From assembly GCA_903862645.1 (NCBI GenBank), contig CAIOZF010000251.1, positions 1 through 58,181 of the forward strand: DNA of 58,181 nucleotides, given 5' to 3'. The notes under the pieces are model-generated. The model was not told where the DNA came from and did not search any database. It was given only the letters and a program-made list of their open reading frames with translations. Source of the stretch: an uncultured Gammaproteobacteria bacterium (GTDB lineage: Bacteria > Pseudomonadota > Gammaproteobacteria > Pseudomonadales > Pseudohongiellaceae). Positions 57,843-58,181 of the stretch are shown piece by piece (within the stretch, counting starts at the first letter, position 1; every line of letters starts with the position of its first letter). The position numbers and the translations under genes are program-made.

Positions 57843-58181
57843 TCAGTTCAACAGTTTGTTCAGGATCTGTTCGTAGATCTGTGAAAGCTCGTCGAGATCG
57901 GCGATCCTCACCTGTTCATTGACCTTATGGATGGTCGCGTTGCATGGTCCCAGTTCGATGAGTTGAGCCCCGGTGGGTGCAATGAAGCGTCCATCTGAGG
58001 TTCCACCCGAGGTCGAGGTCGCGGTCTGCACGCCGTTGACGAGGCGGATGCTGTCTGCGGCGACGTCGATCAGCGCTCCCTTCTCCGTCAGGAAAGGACT
58101 CCCGGACAATTGCCAGTGCAGCGTATAGCGCAGGCCATGGCCGTCCAGAATGGCATGCGTGCGCTTCTCAATGATTTGCTG
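57843..58181 (-). CDS. dapE: Succinyl-diaminopimelate desuccinylase, 5' part outside the window
   Basis: The C-terminal 112 or so residues of DapE, which hydrolyses N-succinyl-LL-DAP for lysine and cell-wall synthesis. [30 protein letters not shown] and [15 protein letters not shown] match the end of the family, including the metal-binding histidine in NATIHK. The frame is open to the window edge with no proper start, so the gene continues upstream (to the right). The end is intact. Confidence 0.95.
   Translation of the reverse strand, partial: QQIIEKRTHAILDGHGLRYTLHWQLSGSPFLTEKGALIDVAADSIRLVNGVQTATSTSGGTSDGRFIAPTGAQLIELGPCNATIHKVNEQVRIADLDELSQIYEQILNKLLN

Overview
The window reads as a conserved stretch of a gammaproteobacterial chromosome. 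Several gene orders are those of Pseudomonas, E. coli and relatives: gyrA-pheA-tyrA-cmk-rpsA-ihfB-lapA-pyrF, thrS-infC-rpmI-rplT-pheS-pheT-ihfA-merR, ygfZ facing sdhE-ygfX, nadB facing rpoE-rseA, lepA-lepB-DUF4845-rnc-era-recO, and cysM-rlmD-relA-mazG. The tRNA genes encode their CCA ends. I found no insertion sequence, integrase, phage gene, rRNA or CRISPR array. A WbpL/WbpM-like pair and an AlgP-like protein recall Pseudomonas, but several operons are trimmed, so this is not Pseudomonas itself. An uncultured or marine gammaproteobacterium is a reasonable guess; genus and order cannot be fixed from this sequence.

Layout. 1-8466: the 5'-truncated gyrA, a dehydratase-only pheA, a fused tyrA-cmk gene, rpsA, ihfB, lapA and pyrF. 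8538-12684: a ComEA-like helix-hairpin-helix protein, a WbpL-like glycosyl-phosphate transferase, a WbpM-like nucleotide-sugar dehydratase, and a periplasmic cyclophilin on the minus strand. 12915-23195: tRNA-Asn, uvrB, tRNA-Val, the thrS-to-merR translation operon, and tRNA-Pro with a strong terminator. 23214-27665: accessory genes, namely an NHL propeller protein, a MazG-like gene broken by an amber codon, a gamma-glutamylcyclotransferase-like gene, threonine aldolase, and a cNMP-binding/EAL protein. 27826-33050: a Tat-exported molybdenum hydroxylase operon of the PaoABC type with two paralogous small membrane proteins behind it. 33090-38225: selO, ygfZ, sdhE, ygfX and nadB. 38472-48256: the sigma-E operon without rseB, then lepA to recO and cysM. 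48364-58181: rlmD, relA, mazG, adk, an AlgP-like Lys/Ala-rich protein, tsaB, uppP, rsmJ and the 3' part of dapE.

How it fits together. Most genes are housekeeping: translation and its regulation, aromatic amino acid and nucleotide supply, envelope stress, and lipid-carrier recycling. The most unusual items are the single-frame TyrA-Cmk fusion, which sits exactly where many gammaproteobacteria carry tyrA-aroA followed by cmk, and the molybdenum hydroxylase followed by the membrane pair. The first ~180 bases read as the start of a ParC-like protein before the frame becomes clear GyrA, which may be a contig-end artefact. Coding starts were chosen from Shine-Dalgarno spacing and family lengths recalled from memory; no database search was possible.
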